Shown piece after piece: positions 45,778 through 56,696 of a DNA stretch of 64,000 bases (its first letter is position 1; the number at the start of each line of letters is the position of its first letter). The position numbers were made by a program, and so were the translations under genes. The DNA lies in contig CATNEN010000039.1 in NCBI GenBank assembly GCA_950097015.1, forward strand, positions 682,001-746,000, in the 5' to 3' direction. This stretch comes from Macrostomum hystrix. Taxonomy: Eukaryota; Platyhelminthes; Macrostomidae. Under the pieces are notes generated by a model. It saw only the letters and a program-made list of their open reading frames with translations, searched no databases and was not told where the DNA came from.

Positions 45778-46150
45778 GGTAAGATAATCCTCAAGCACCC
45801 CTGTCTGAAAGGTGGGATAATCCTCAAGCACCCCTGTCTGAAAGGTGGGATAATCCTCAAGCACCCCTGTCTGAAAGGTGGGATAATCCTCAAGCACCCA
45901 TGTCTGACAGGTGGGATAATCCTCAAGCACCCCTGTCTGAAAGGTGGGATAATCCTCAAGCACCCATGTCTGACAGGTGGGATAATCCTCAAGCACCCCT
46001 GTCTGAAAGGTGGGATAATCCTCAAGCACCCATGTCTGACAGGTGGGATAATCCTCAAGCACCCCTGTCTGACGGGTGGGAAATAATCTTCTTGAAGTAC
46101 CTGTCTGATAGGTTGGCGAATCCTTTGTCTGAAAGGTGGGATCATCCTCA
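45778..46150. repeat. 33-bp minisatellite
   Basis: About eleven copies of GGTGGGATAATCCTCAAGCA+CCCCTGTCTGAAA. Two variants (CCCCTGTCTGAAA and CCCATGTCTGACA) alternate in the middle, giving a 66-bp higher-order unit. Confidence 0.95.
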
Positions 46151-46631
46151 AGCACCTATGACAGGATGATCGTGTATCACATCTGTGTCACAGGTGAGCT
46201 AGCCTTCTGTGTGCTCTGTGGGCTGATAGAAGCAAGTTTTTTTGCACAGCGCTGTGCGCATGCGTTTCTTATTTCTAGCAGATTAATCACGAATCCATCA
46301 TGCGCATTATCAGCGGGCTCAGCGGCTCATTTATCAAGCGGATGGGTGGGTCTTAGGCCTTGAAGTTATTAGCAAGAAATTATTTGCGCCACAGCCGCAG
46401 CTCCCAAATAATCTTATCTGAGGAAATCCGGTCCAGGCATTCAAGCAAAAGTGCAGCCGCCATGCTCAAGGTGCGGTTTCAGTGGCTGAAAATCCTGACG
46501 AATTCGACTGGCACTTCCGTAAGCCTGGCTCCAGCTCCTCGGACATTGCGATGGGGTCACGCCAGTTCTTGGGGCTGCACTTTAGCCTGCACTACTTGCT
46601 CCAAATCCCAAGTCACTGCGTACTTGGTACA

Positions 46632-47430
46632 AGCTAAGAGTATCTGGTTGCTGGGAGAATGGATTCGGTAGTGCAGCTGATGGGATTCAAGCTAAGAGTA
46701 TCTGGTTGCTGGGAGAATGGATTCGGTAGTGCAGCTGATGGGATTCAAGCTAAGAGTATCTGGTTGCTGGGAGAATGGATTCGGTAGTGCAGCTGATGGG
46801 ATTCAAGGTGAGAGCATCTGGTTGCTAGGAGAATGGATTCGGTAGTGCAGCTGATGGGATTCAAGGTGAGAGTATCTGGTTGCTGGGAGAAGGGATTCGG
46901 TAGTGCAGCTGATGGGATTCAAGGTGAGAGTATCTGGTTGCTGGGAGAATGGATTCGGTAGTGCAGCTGATGGGATTCAAGGTGAGAGCATCTGGTTGCT
47001 GGGAGAATGGATTCGGTAGTGCAGCTGATGGGATTCAAGGTGAGAGTATCTGGTTGCTAGGAGAATGGATTCGGTAGTGCAGCTGATGGGATTCAAGGTG
47101 AGAGCATCTGGTTGCTGGGAGAATGGATTCGGTAGTGCAGCTGATGGGATTCAAGGTGAGAGTATCTGGTTGCTGGGAGAAGGGATTCGGTAGTGCAGCT
47201 GATGGGATTCAAGGTGAGAGTATCTGGTTGCTGGGAGAATGGATTCGGTAGTGCAGCTGATGGGATTCAAGGTGAGAGCATCTGGTTGCTGGGAGAATGG
47301 ATTCGGTAGTGCAGCTGATGGGATTCAAGGTGAGAGCATCTGGTTGCTGGGAGAATGGATTCGGTAGTGCAGCTGATGGGATTCAAGGTGAGAGCATCTG
47401 GTTGCTGGGAGAATGGATTCGTTAGATCCT
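46632..47430. repeat. 58-bp minisatellite directly upstream of ENGASE
   Basis: Nearly fourteen copies of a 58-bp unit (GAGTATCTGGTTGCTGGGAG, AATGGATTCGGTAGTGCAGC, TGATGGGATTCAAGGT). Most copies contain CAAGGTGAGAG, which reads as a consensus 5' splice site (AAG|GTGAGA). The first three copies carry GCTAAGAG instead. The array ends about 45 bp before the ENGASE ATG. Confidence 0.95.
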
Positions 47431-47475
47431 GCTGACCCATCTTCGCCACCCCTTGACTGCAGCCGCCAGAACACG

Positions 47476-50400
47476 ATGGCCCGTCAGGAGCCGATCCGTA
47501 GTTTGGATGAGCTCGCCGCCTGGCGGCCCGCCACGGCGTCTCGCCTGCCGTCGCCGCTGGCACCGAGGGAGCCGCTGCCCGCTGAATCTCCGCGCGTTCT
47601 GGTCTGCCACGACATGCAGGGCGGCTATCTTGACGACGCCTATCTCCATGGCAACGGCAATTCCGACGCTTTCCGCCTGTTTCATTGGCACCTGATCGAC
47701 TCATTTGTGTACTTCAGCCATCACCTGGTCACGGTTCCGCCGCCAGGCTGGGTTGATCTGTGCCACCGTCACGGCGTGGCCTGCCTGGGGACCTTCATCA
47801 CCGAGTGGGACGCAGGCCAGGACGCCATGCGACGGTTGCTAACCGACGAGGATGCTGCCGCAGGCTGGGCCGACCGGCTGCTGGAAGTGGCAGAGGCCTG
47901 CGCCTTCGATGGCTGGCTGATCAACGTGGAGGTGGCGCTGGAGCCGGAGCTGGTGCCGGCACTGAAAGCCTTTCTGCGACGGCTGCGGGCAAAGGTCTGG
48001 GCTGGTGTGGCGCAATGGACTGGGCTGGTGTGGCGCAGTGGACTGGGCTGGTGTGGCGCAGTGGACTGGGCTGGTGTGGCGCAGTGGACTGGGCTGGTGT
48101 GGCGCAGTGGACTGGGCTGGTTTGACGCAATGGACTGGGCTGGTTTGACGCAGTGGACTGGGTAGGTGTGGCGCAGTGGACTGGGTAGGTGTGGCGCAGT
48201 GGACTGGGTAGGTGTGACGCAGTGGACTGGGTATGTGTGGCGCAGTGGACTGGGCTGGTTTGACGCAATGGACTGGGCTGGTGTGGCGCAGTGGACTGGG
48301 CTGGTGTGGCGCAGTGGACTGGGCTGGTTTGACGCAATGGACTGGGCTGGTTTGACGCAGTGGACTGGGTAGGTGTGGCGCAGTGGACTGGGTAGGTGTG
48401 ACGCAGTGGACTGGGTATGTGTGGCGCAGTGGACTGGGCTGGTTTGACGCAATGGACTGGGCTGGTGTGGCGCAGTGGACTGGGTAGGTGTGACGCAGTG
48501 GACTGGGTATGTGTGATGCAGTGGACTGGGCAGGTGTGGCGCAGTGGACTGGGCTGGTGTGGCGCAGTGGACTGGGCTGCTGTGACGCAGTGGACTGGGC
48601 TGGTGTGACGCAGTGGACTGGGCTGCTGTGACGCAGTGGACTGGGTAGGTGTGACGCAGTGGACTGGGTATGTGTGATGCAGTGGACTGGGCAGGTGTGA
48701 CGCAGTGGACTGGGCTGGTGTGGCGCAGTGGACTGGGCTGCTGTGACGCAGTGGACTGGGCTGGTGTGGCGCAGTGGACTGGGCTGCTGTGACGCAGTGG
48801 ACTGGGCTGGTGTGGCGCAGTGGACTGGGCTGGTGTGACGCAGTGGACTGGGCTGTAGTGGCGCAGTGGACTGGGCTGCTGTGACGCAGTGCACTGGGCT
48901 GTAGTGGCGCAGTGCACTGGGCTGTAGTGGCGCAGTGGACTGGGCTGGTGTGGCGCAGTGGACTGGGCTGTAGTGGCGCAGTGGACTGGGCTGTAGTGGC
49001 GCAGTGGACTGGGCTGTAGTGGCGCAGTGGACTGGGCTGGTGTGGCGCAGTGGACTGGGTAGGTGTGTCACACAGCTGTGGGTTACAAGGCTAGTGAGCT
49101 GAAGGAAACCGGTCAGCCTCTTCGCAGCCCTGACCCTGGGATGTGGCGTATGACAGGCTGCGCATCCCCACCTTTCAGGTTATTAGACTAATTAGCGGTA
49201 ATTATCTTAATGGCTCCGGACTAACGTTTGACCAACCCGCGGCAACAGAGGAAAGGGCAAGGCTGAGCTTGTACTCACGGCCTCTGCGGCCTCCTAGCCC
49301 CATTATAACTAACCTTTCCTTCTGTGAAGTTTTCCCGCGTTGCTTCCGGACCTTCCTTGGCCAAGAAGTTAGGCGAAGAGCAGCGAGCGCTTTTACAAAG
49401 AAGAGACCCCGCACCGAGTCATCTAGCGAGTGATGACATCAGCTGCGCTTCAGCCTTCGCTCAGCTGCTCAGCTCAGAGCATAGATGGTGTCGCCGAATC
49501 GGAATTTTTTAATCCACTAAAGGCAAAGACCCAGTCCATTCCCTGACCCAGTCCATTCCCTGACCCAGTCCATTCCCTGACCCAGTCCATTCCCTGACCC
49601 AGTCCATTCCCTGACCCAGTCCATTCCCTGACCCAGTCCATTCCCAGACCCAGTCCATTCCCTGACCCAGTCCATTCCCTGACCCAGTCCATTCCCTGAC
49701 CCAGCACATTCCCAGACCCAGTCCATTCCCAGACCCAGTCCATTCCCTGACCCAGTCCATTCCCTGACCCAGCACATTCCCAGACCCAGTCCATTCCCAG
49801 ACCCAGTCCATTCCCTGACCCAGTCCATTCCCAGACCCAGTCCATTCCCTGACCCAGTCCATTCCCTGACCCAGTCCATTCCCTGACCCAGTCCATTCCC
49901 TGACCCAGCACATTCCCAGACCCAGTCCATTCCCTGACCCAGTCCATTCCCTGACCCAGTTCATTCCCTGACCCAGCACATTCCCAGACCTAGTCCATTC
50001 CCTGACCCAGTCCATTCCCTGACCCAGTCCATTCCCTGACCCAGTCCATTCCCTGACCCAGTCCATTCCCTGACCCAGTCCATTCCCTGACCCAGTCCAT
50101 TCCCTGACCCAGTCCATTCCCTGACCCAGCACATTCCCTGACCCAGCACATTCCCTGACCCAGTCCATTCCCAGACCCAGTCCATTCCCTGACCCAGCAC
50201 ATTCCCAGACCCAGTCCATTCCCTGACCCAGCACATTCCCTGACCTAGTCCATTCCCAGACCCAGCACATTCCCTGACCCTGCACATTCCCTGACCTAGT
50301 CCATTCCCTGACCCAGCACATTCCCTGACCCTGCACATTCCCTGACCTAGTCCATTCCCTGACCCAGCACATTCCCTGACCCTGCACATTCCCTGACCCA

Positions 50401-52437
50401 GTCTATTCCCTGACCCAGTCCATTCCCTGACCCAACCCAGTCTCTGGGCTGTGTTTCCAACCAGCCTTCATCAACCCGCAGACCAGCCTGACCACGGTCT
50501 GGTACGACTCAGTGACGGAGGACGGCAGGCTGAGATGGCAGAATTGCGTCAACTCGCAGAACGAAGCCTTTCTGCTGGCTGCCGGTGCCATCCTGCTGAA
50601 CTACTGCTGGACTGGTGACCTCCTCAGGGCCTCGGCCAGTCGCGTGGCTCGCCTACAGGCTGGCGCTGACGGGCCTCTGACTGTTTACGTTGGCGTCGAC
50701 TGCTTCGGCCGCGGCTGCCCTGGCGGCGGCGGCTTCAACTGCTCCGAGGCGCTGCGCCAGATTGCCGACTGCTCGCTGGGCGTCGGCCTGTTTGCACCTG
50801 GCTGGGCCTACGAGACCTGCCCGGACACCCAGGCTGGCGAAATAGGCGGATGCGGTGGCGGAGCCAGCTGGGAGATGCTGGTCGAACGGACACTCGAGTT
50901 CTGGGCTGCGATGACGCCGCTGCTGGGTCCGCCGCGGCCCTGGACCGGCCGGCTAAACACCGCCTTCTGCCTGGGCCAGGGCTCGTGCAAGTAAGGATTT
51001 CACATTTCGAGTCAGACTCATATAGATATGGCTGTTACATGTTAGATAGATACGGCAGATTACATGTTAGATCCAGCTGTTACGCGTGTAAGGTATGGCA
51101 GATTAACATTTTATAATAATAATAATAATAATTGCAGGAGAGCTGCAGGCAATGGCAAGTCATTTGGTGACACCAGACCCGCAGCCAGCGAGGAGGCGAT
51201 TCTGTCCATTTCGCTGACTCCTGAGCACACACGCACACAGATGCCGTACTGTACGCAGGCACACGCTCACACAGGTGTGTACATCTGCCCTGACTTTCTC
51301 ACCGTCAGGCAGTGTACACTTCACTGTGCCATAGAGGTTGGCCTTCAAGGGCGAAAATTGCACGACAAGCCCCAAGCCTTCTCTCTGCGGCTGCGCCTCA
51401 AATAAATGGCGCCTCGCCGCAGAATCGAGCTCAGCGACCGTGGTGAGAGAGGCAAACACGTTAACCGCTCTGCCCCCGACCTCCCAGATTAACATGTTAT
51501 ACGGCAGATGTTAAACTATTCATTCGACTCATCTGGCGAATCTCCCCAGATGGGATCGCGGGCGCCTGGTCTCCAACAGCGCCTGGAACAGTCTGTGGGA
51601 GGCGCACCCGCTGCCGCATTACTGGCTGTGCGGCTCCGATCAGCACCTGTCGCTATGCCGCAGCCGGGCTTGGCAGGGCGGTGGCTGCCTCCGCGTCGGC
51701 CTCGGCGGCTGCTCAGGCGGCGGCTGTGAGCTGCCGCTGTTTCGCCTCTCCCTCCCTGCTGGCCGGGTGCGCGCCCTCAAGCTGGTGTACTCGCTGGACT
51801 CAGTGTTTGAGGACCGGCCGCTGGACCCCGTGACCGTCTGCCTGGTGGCCAAGTACCGCTGCCGGGACTCGCGCCGACAGCTGGTTGTGCTCTGTCACTC
51901 AAGCGAGTCCCGGCTCAGCTGCTCCGAGATGGCCACGGTGAGCTGCTGCTGCTGCAGCTGTTACTGCTGCTGCTGCAGCTGTTACTGCTGCTGCTGCTGC
52001 TGTTACTGCTGCTGCTGCTGCTGTTACTGCTGCTGCTGCTGCTGTTACTGCTGCTGCTGCGTTGTGCTGTGGTCTTTTCGCCTACCCCACTCGGCCCCTG
52101 ACCCCGCCCCCCGCAGGTGCAGTCGCACTATGGCAGCGACGCGTCCGCCGACTGCCAGACGCTGGTATTTCCGCGCACTGTTCGGCGTGAGAACGAAGGC
52201 GACTCCAGCGAAGTCAGCGGCGGCATTGTCTGGCACACCGTCTACACGGAGGCCGGCGATCCGAGGGCGGCTGTTGCGGCCGACTCCGACCTTGGCAGCG
52301 ACGACTGCCGCCTGGAGCAACTGAGCCTGTTCTTCATCCTGCCCAGCCGCCTGGAGTCCCCGGACCCCGTGTGCGTCTACCTGGGCCAGGTGAAGGTGGC
52401 GCTGAGGCGGCCTTCTGAGAAACCTCTTGCCAGCTGA
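47476..52437 (+). CDS. ENGASE: ENGASE, cytosolic endo-beta-N-acetylglucosaminidase (GH85), four exons
   Basis: ENGASE cleaves the chitobiose core of free N-glycans in the cytosol during turnover of misfolded glycoproteins. Exon 1 (47476-47994) has LVCHDMQGGYLDD, HWHLIDSFVYFSHH, GVACLGTFITEWD and DGWLINVEVALE; the Asn and Glu of that last motif are the GH85 catalytic pair. Exon 2 (about 50482-50990) has TVWYDSVTEDGRLRWQN, VYVGVDCFGRG, VGLFAPGWAYE and NTAFCLGQGSC. Exon 3 (51550-51937) and exon 4 (52117-52437) give the accessory C-terminal region. The sum is about 578 aa, shorter than vertebrate ENGASE. The ATG at 47476 follows an acceptor-like CTTGACTGCAG, which could be a cis or trans-splice site; an in-frame ATG lies at 47413. 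The intron 1 borders are ambiguous (alternative acceptor at 50464), because its donor sits at the start of a minisatellite. Confidence 0.93.
48000..49062. repeat. 23-bp minisatellite in ENGASE intron 1, about 46 copies
   Basis: Copies of GCTGGTGTGGCGCAGTGGAC+TGG with variants GTAGGTGTG, TTTGACGCAAT and CTGTAGTGG in blocks. It starts within five bases of the 5' splice site at 47995. The minus strand is open for 410 codons as an artefact. Confidence 0.96.
49063..49519. other. Unique segment of ENGASE intron 1
   Basis: Non-repetitive DNA between two arrays of the same intron. No conserved coding frame or structured RNA is recognised. Confidence 0.4.
49520..50435. repeat. 17-bp minisatellite in ENGASE intron 1, about 54 copies
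   Basis: Units of CATTCCCTGACCCAGTC, with CATTCCCAGACC and CCCAGCACATT variants. It ends about 45 bp before exon 2. The period is not a multiple of three, yet the minus strand is open in all frames. Confidence 0.96.
51940..52062. repeat. CTG-rich repeat in ENGASE intron 3
   Basis: About six units of (CTG)4-6 punctuated by TTA or CAG (GCTGCTGCTGCAGCTGTTAC and longer CTG runs). It starts immediately at the donor GTGAGC at 51938 and occupies most of a 179-bp intron. Confidence 0.9.
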
Positions 52438-52517
52438 GCAGTTAAACTCGAGTTACCAACTGTCCTGACTGATTTACTGCAGTTTCTGTGCACCTAAATA
52501 CTTTATAATGCCAAATA

Positions 52518-52523
52518 ATTAAA
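52518..52523 (+). terminator. Possible ENGASE poly(A) signal (ATTAAA)
   Basis: ATTAAA lies 81 bases after the ENGASE stop and is followed by a TG/T-rich stretch (GTTATTTGTGACTACGG). It fits the common variant signal, but is not proven. Confidence 0.35.
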
Positions 52524-52599
52524 GTTATTTGTGACTACGGGATCTTTGCTATAGTTTCTGTTTTCCGCTTTGATTTTTTAAATCATTACTTAGAGACAT

Positions 52600-52795
52600 T
52601 TAGGTGTCGCCTTCCAAGGTCCCCAGGCTAAGCTGTCATCTTCCAAGATCCCAATTTGAACTATCGCCTTCCAAGATCTCCATACTGAGCTGTCATCTTC
52701 CCAGATCCCCATACTGAGCTGTCATCTTCCAAGATCCGCATACTGAGCTGTCGCCTTCTAAGGTCCCCTTACTGAGCTGTCATCTTCCCTAATAT
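52600..52795. repeat. 29-bp degenerate repeat downstream of ENGASE
   Basis: About six degenerate copies of AGCTGTCATCTTCCAAGATC+CCCATACTG. Confidence 0.85.
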
Positions 52796-53456
52796 CACTG
52801 TGCTCAAGTTATTCACTCCCTTTGATTTGCAAAGGGAGGATCAGCCAGGCCGCTGACTGCAGCGGGTATTCATGAGTTTCTAAACTTTCTTTCTGCCCGG
52901 CAGCGCCTCGGCTGCCACGCCCTGCGCGCTGGCCTCCTGGCCCAAGGTTGCGGAGAATCAATCCACTTTTCTCTTGCCGTTTCTCAATCGTCCCCATTTT
53001 GAGAGCAGCGGGAAGTTAGTGGGAAGCGGAGCAGAAGACAAAGGCGCGGTGAAATCCCCTGCTTTTCATTAGGACTGTCAAGCGTGCTCAGCCGCTTGTT
53101 TATGACACTCCCAGGTGTTGCTGATGCGCCTCTGCCGAGGCTGCTGGGGGCTGGGCGATGCGGGAGATTTGAAATTTAAGCAGGCCGGGAGAAATCTCAG
53201 TTTGTGTTTTCTTTTTGTTTTAATCTGCTCAGCTCCTCTTGCAACACAAAGGCGGGGCTGCGGGGGTGTCTCGGGGGATGCAGGCCTGGGGGATCTGCCT
53301 TCTGCGTCGAATCCGTCTGCGCAGCCGTTGATTGACTGCTAATCAGCAGCTCCACCTTCCCGGCGCCGTCCGCGGGCAACCTGCACCCGCATGCGACTGA
53401 CAGGGCGGCTGGCTTCAGTCCCTCATTTTTCTCCCCTGTTGCGCTGAACCCTGTTG
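52796..53456. other. Intergenic region between ENGASE and RNASEH2B
   Basis: GC-rich DNA with no recognised gene. It may contain the RNASEH2B promoter. Confidence 0.35.
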
Positions 53457-55247
53457 ATGCTGGGGATTTGGCTAACAGTAAGGATGCGAATCTCGCCGCT
53501 TTATAAGGCCAGCTTCCTAATCTTGCTAATCTTGCTAATCTTGCTAAAGCCTCTCATTGTTATTATTATTTTTCCATGGCTCTCAGTTCAGTCCAGCTGT
53601 CTATCAGATCTGTCCAGCTGTCTATCAGTTCAGTCCAGCTGTCTATCAGATCTGTCCAGCTGTCTATCAGTTCAGTCCAGCTGTCTATCAGATCTGTCCA
53701 GCTGTCTATCAGATCTGTCCAGCTGTCTATCAGTTCAGTCCAGCTGTCTATCAGATCTGTCCAGCTGTCTATCAGTTCAGTCCAGCTGTCTATCAGATCT
53801 GTCCAGCTGTCTATCAGTTCAGTCCAGCTGTCTATCAGTTCAGTCCAGCTGTCTATCAGTTCAGTCCAGCTGTCTATCAGTTCAGTCCAGCTGTCTATCA
53901 GTTCAGTCCAGCTGTCTATCAGTTCAGTCCAGCTGTCTATCAGTTCAGTCCAGCTGTCTATCAGTTCAGTCCAGCTGTCTATCAGTTCAGTCCAGCTGTA
54001 AATCAGTTTCTGTCCAGCTGTCTATCAGTTTCTGTCCAGCTGTCTAGCAGTTTCTGTCCAGCTGTCTATCAGTTCTGTCTAGTTCCCAATCTCTTCATAA
54101 ACGTACAGAGTATGTTTCTTTCTGTTTTCATTTTTCAATTTCAGGCCGCCACCAGACGCTCATCGACCGCCGCCGCCGCGGAAAGCACAGCCGACATCGG
54201 CTCAAAGGAGGCGCTTCAGCGGCAGCCGCCCCAGGTCATGTTCGCTGAGCCCGGCGTCTTGAACTCCGACCGCTGTCAGCTTCTCCGCCTGGCCCATCCG
54301 CGCTTCGTGCCGCCCTCCGGCCAGCTCTGCCTGCTAGGCGGCCCCGGCGGTGACCGTCTCTACGAACTCCTTGAGCACCGCGACGCCTGCCGCAGCTGGT
54401 TCGTCGGCGACAGGCTGCTGCCGGCCACCGCGGCTGCCCTCATCGCCACGGAGCTGGACCCGGTGTTCGTCCTGCTGCCGCTGCTGCTCCGGGATCGCCG
54501 CTTCCAGCCGCTGGACGAGGCCTGTCACTCAGACGAGTTCCCGGACACCCGGCTGCTGCTCCAGCGTCTGCCGGATCTGCCGCGCCGCCTGGCCGACTCC
54601 GTCTGCGATGTTCGCCCACCGATGTCCGCGACTGAGACTTGGCCGCTGGTTCGGCTCAACGCCGATCGGTGCCTCGCGTGGCTGGAGGCCAAGCTGCGCC
54701 GCGTGGAGGCCGGCTTGGCCGACCCTGAAGGTTAGGGCTCGATTTTTTTCTGCAGCTGCAAGCTTACTACTCAATTGATTGCTGGCAATAAGTAGTATGC
54801 TACGCTTTCTATATATTTTTTCTGCCTTATTAAATTTCGGCTTAGTTACTCATTGCTCCAACTCGCGCCTTGTTCAAAGACACCGCTAATGCAGCCGATG
54901 AGAACAGCGATACAGTCGGCCGGCAGCAGCGCCACCGTCTGGTGCTGGCCTGCAGCCTGCTGGCCGAGTACCTACCCTGGCAGCTGACGGAGGACTTGGC
55001 CAGGCGGGTCGGCATCGACTTGGACGAAGCCACGACGGAGCCGGCAGCTGCAACGGCGGCCGACTCCGAGCCTGCCTCGTCAGGCGGCAAGCGCAGTAGG
55101 AGCGAGAAGCAGGAGCCGCTGGAGAACTACGCCTTCCAGCAGCAGGCGGTGGTGGTGGCTTCTGGCAAAGGCGGCAGCCGGAAGCCTGCGCTGCGGAAGG
55201 AGAGCGGCATGCAGTCGATCACCAACTTCTTCGCCAAGCGCAGCTGA
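53457..55247 (+). CDS. RNASEH2B: RNase H2 subunit B with C-terminal PIP box
   Basis: RNASEH2B is the accessory subunit of RNase H2, which removes ribonucleotides from DNA and RNA/DNA hybrids in the nucleus. The main exon 54145-54730 has SWFVGDRLL, LDPVFVLLPLLLRDRRFQPLDE and NADRCLAWLEAKLRRV, matching the subunit B fold. Exon 54880-55247 has LVLACSLLAEYLPWQLTEDLARR, a basic linker, and SGMQSITNFFAKRS. That tail contains the PCNA-interacting pattern Q-x-x-I-x-x-F-F, as in other animals. Splice phase (1) is exact (GAAG|GTTAGG to TTCAAAG|ACACC). The first exon is tentative: ATG 53457 to 53477 before a consensus GTAAGG joins in phase and gives 324 aa, close to the usual length. Trans-splicing at 54144 with a Met at 54238 is the alternative. 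Confidence 0.88.
53585..54085. repeat. 21-bp minisatellite in the presumed RNASEH2B intron 1
   Basis: About 24 copies of CAGTCCAGCTGTCTATCAGTT, with CAGATCTGTCCAG variants alternating in the left half and a uniform right half. It ends about 60 bp before the acceptor at 54144. Confidence 0.96.
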
Positions 55248-55317
55248 TCAACTTTTCTAGGAATGCGATTTTGCACCCTCTGTTTGCTCAGTCATACACC
55301 TTTACTATTATTATAGT

Positions 55318-55745
55318 GACACGGAAGCGTGGCAGTGTGGGTTGAGGGAAGCTGGCAGTGTGGGTTGAGGAAAGCTGGCAGTGTGGGTTGAGGAAAGCTG
55401 GCAGTGTGGGTTGAGGAAAGCTGGCAGTGGGTTGAGGGAAGCTGGCAGTGTGGGTTGAGGGAAGCTGGCAGTGTGGGTTGAGGAAAGCTGGCAGTGTGGG
55501 TTGAGGGAAGCTGGCAGTGTGGGTTGAGGAAAGCTGGCAGTGTGGGTTGAGGAAAGCTGGCAGTGGGTTGAGGGAAGCTGGCAGTGTGGCTGGCAGTGTC
55601 GGTTGAGGGAAGCTGGGAGTGTGGGTTGAGGAAGCTGGCAGTGTGGGTTGAGGAAAGCTGGCAGTGTGGGTTGAGGGAAGCTGGCAGTGTGGGTTGAGGG
55701 AAGCTGGCAGTGTGGGCTGAGGGAAGCTGGCAGTGTGGGTTAAGG
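55318..55745. repeat. 23-bp minisatellite downstream of RNASEH2B
   Basis: About nineteen copies of GTGGGTTGAGGGAAGCTGGC+AGT, with GAGGAAAGC variants and occasional two-base deletions (CAGTGGGTT). Confidence 0.95.
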
Positions 55746-55934
55746 AATGCTGGTGGTGTTGCTATTGTGGTGTTGCAATGGCGGTATTACTCGAGTGCTG
55801 TTGCTAAGGTGGTGTAACTCAGTGGGACAAATGAGTCACTGTTTTTCTAACTTACTAATTTACTTATTATTCGCATTTTTATCCTGCATTTTTGCTTATC
55901 TACTTATCTACTTATCTACTTATTAATCATTAGT

Positions 55935-56195
55935 CACTCATTAACCCACCCACCGCAGCTGTCTCCTACTATTTAGGCACTCATTAACCCACCCACCGCA
56001 GCTGTCTCCTACTATTTAGTCACTCATTAACCCACCCACCGCAGCTGTCTCCTAGTATTTAGTCACTCATTAACCCACCCACCGCAGCTGTCTCCTACTA
56101 TTTCGTCACTCATTAACCCAACCACCGCAGCTGTCTCCTACTATTTAGTCACTCATTAACCCACCCACCGCAGCTGTCTCCTACTATTTAGTAAC
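55935..56195. repeat. 43-bp minisatellite
   Basis: Six copies of CACTCATTAACCCACCCACC, GCAGCTGTCTCCTACTATTT, AGT, nearly identical. Confidence 0.96.
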
Positions 56196-56696
56196 CTTAT
56201 ATACCCACTTTGCATTTGTTGTCTGCAGTGAATTCGCATATTTTGTTTGCTAATATATAAAATAGAATGAGTCGTCTGACCCAGTTGGTGCCTATTGGTT
56301 CGGCCCGCACTGGCTGCCTGAGCGGCAAGCATTTTTATGCACCCATCATTATTTAAATAATGATTACTGATTAGAGGACGAGTCGAGACTAACTCGAAAA
56401 ATAGTTTTAGTTGCTCTCGCCGTTTTTCTAATTACACCAGTTTCTCATTTCACCTACACCAGCCGCTAGTGTATGTCGCAGCTTCATTGTTGCATTCCTT
56501 CCACATGGGTGCACTTTCCCACGCTCTGCCGGCTCTTCTCTGGGCTAACCCAGCTCCCCATTGTGCTTTTTCTCAGTCTCTGAGCCTAGATTGATTCGTC
56601 ATAGAAAATAGAAACCGTCATTCTCATTTGCGCCTACTTTAAGTAGACTAACTGGGCATGCATCTTTGCAGAACTGCAAATATCATCGTCTAAGGC
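56196..56696. other. Intergenic, nothing recognised
   Basis: No gene, array or motif is seen between the 43-bp repeat and the small gene at 56697. Confidence 0.4.

Noticed and set aside
44446-46150. CRISPR-like arrays (30-33 bp repeats)
   Set aside because: The repeats are directly contiguous with no unique spacers, and the genome is eukaryotic.
47839-49071. 410-codon minus frame (SPLRHTSPVHCATPAQ)
   Set aside because: ENGASE intron 1 minisatellite read on the wrong strand.
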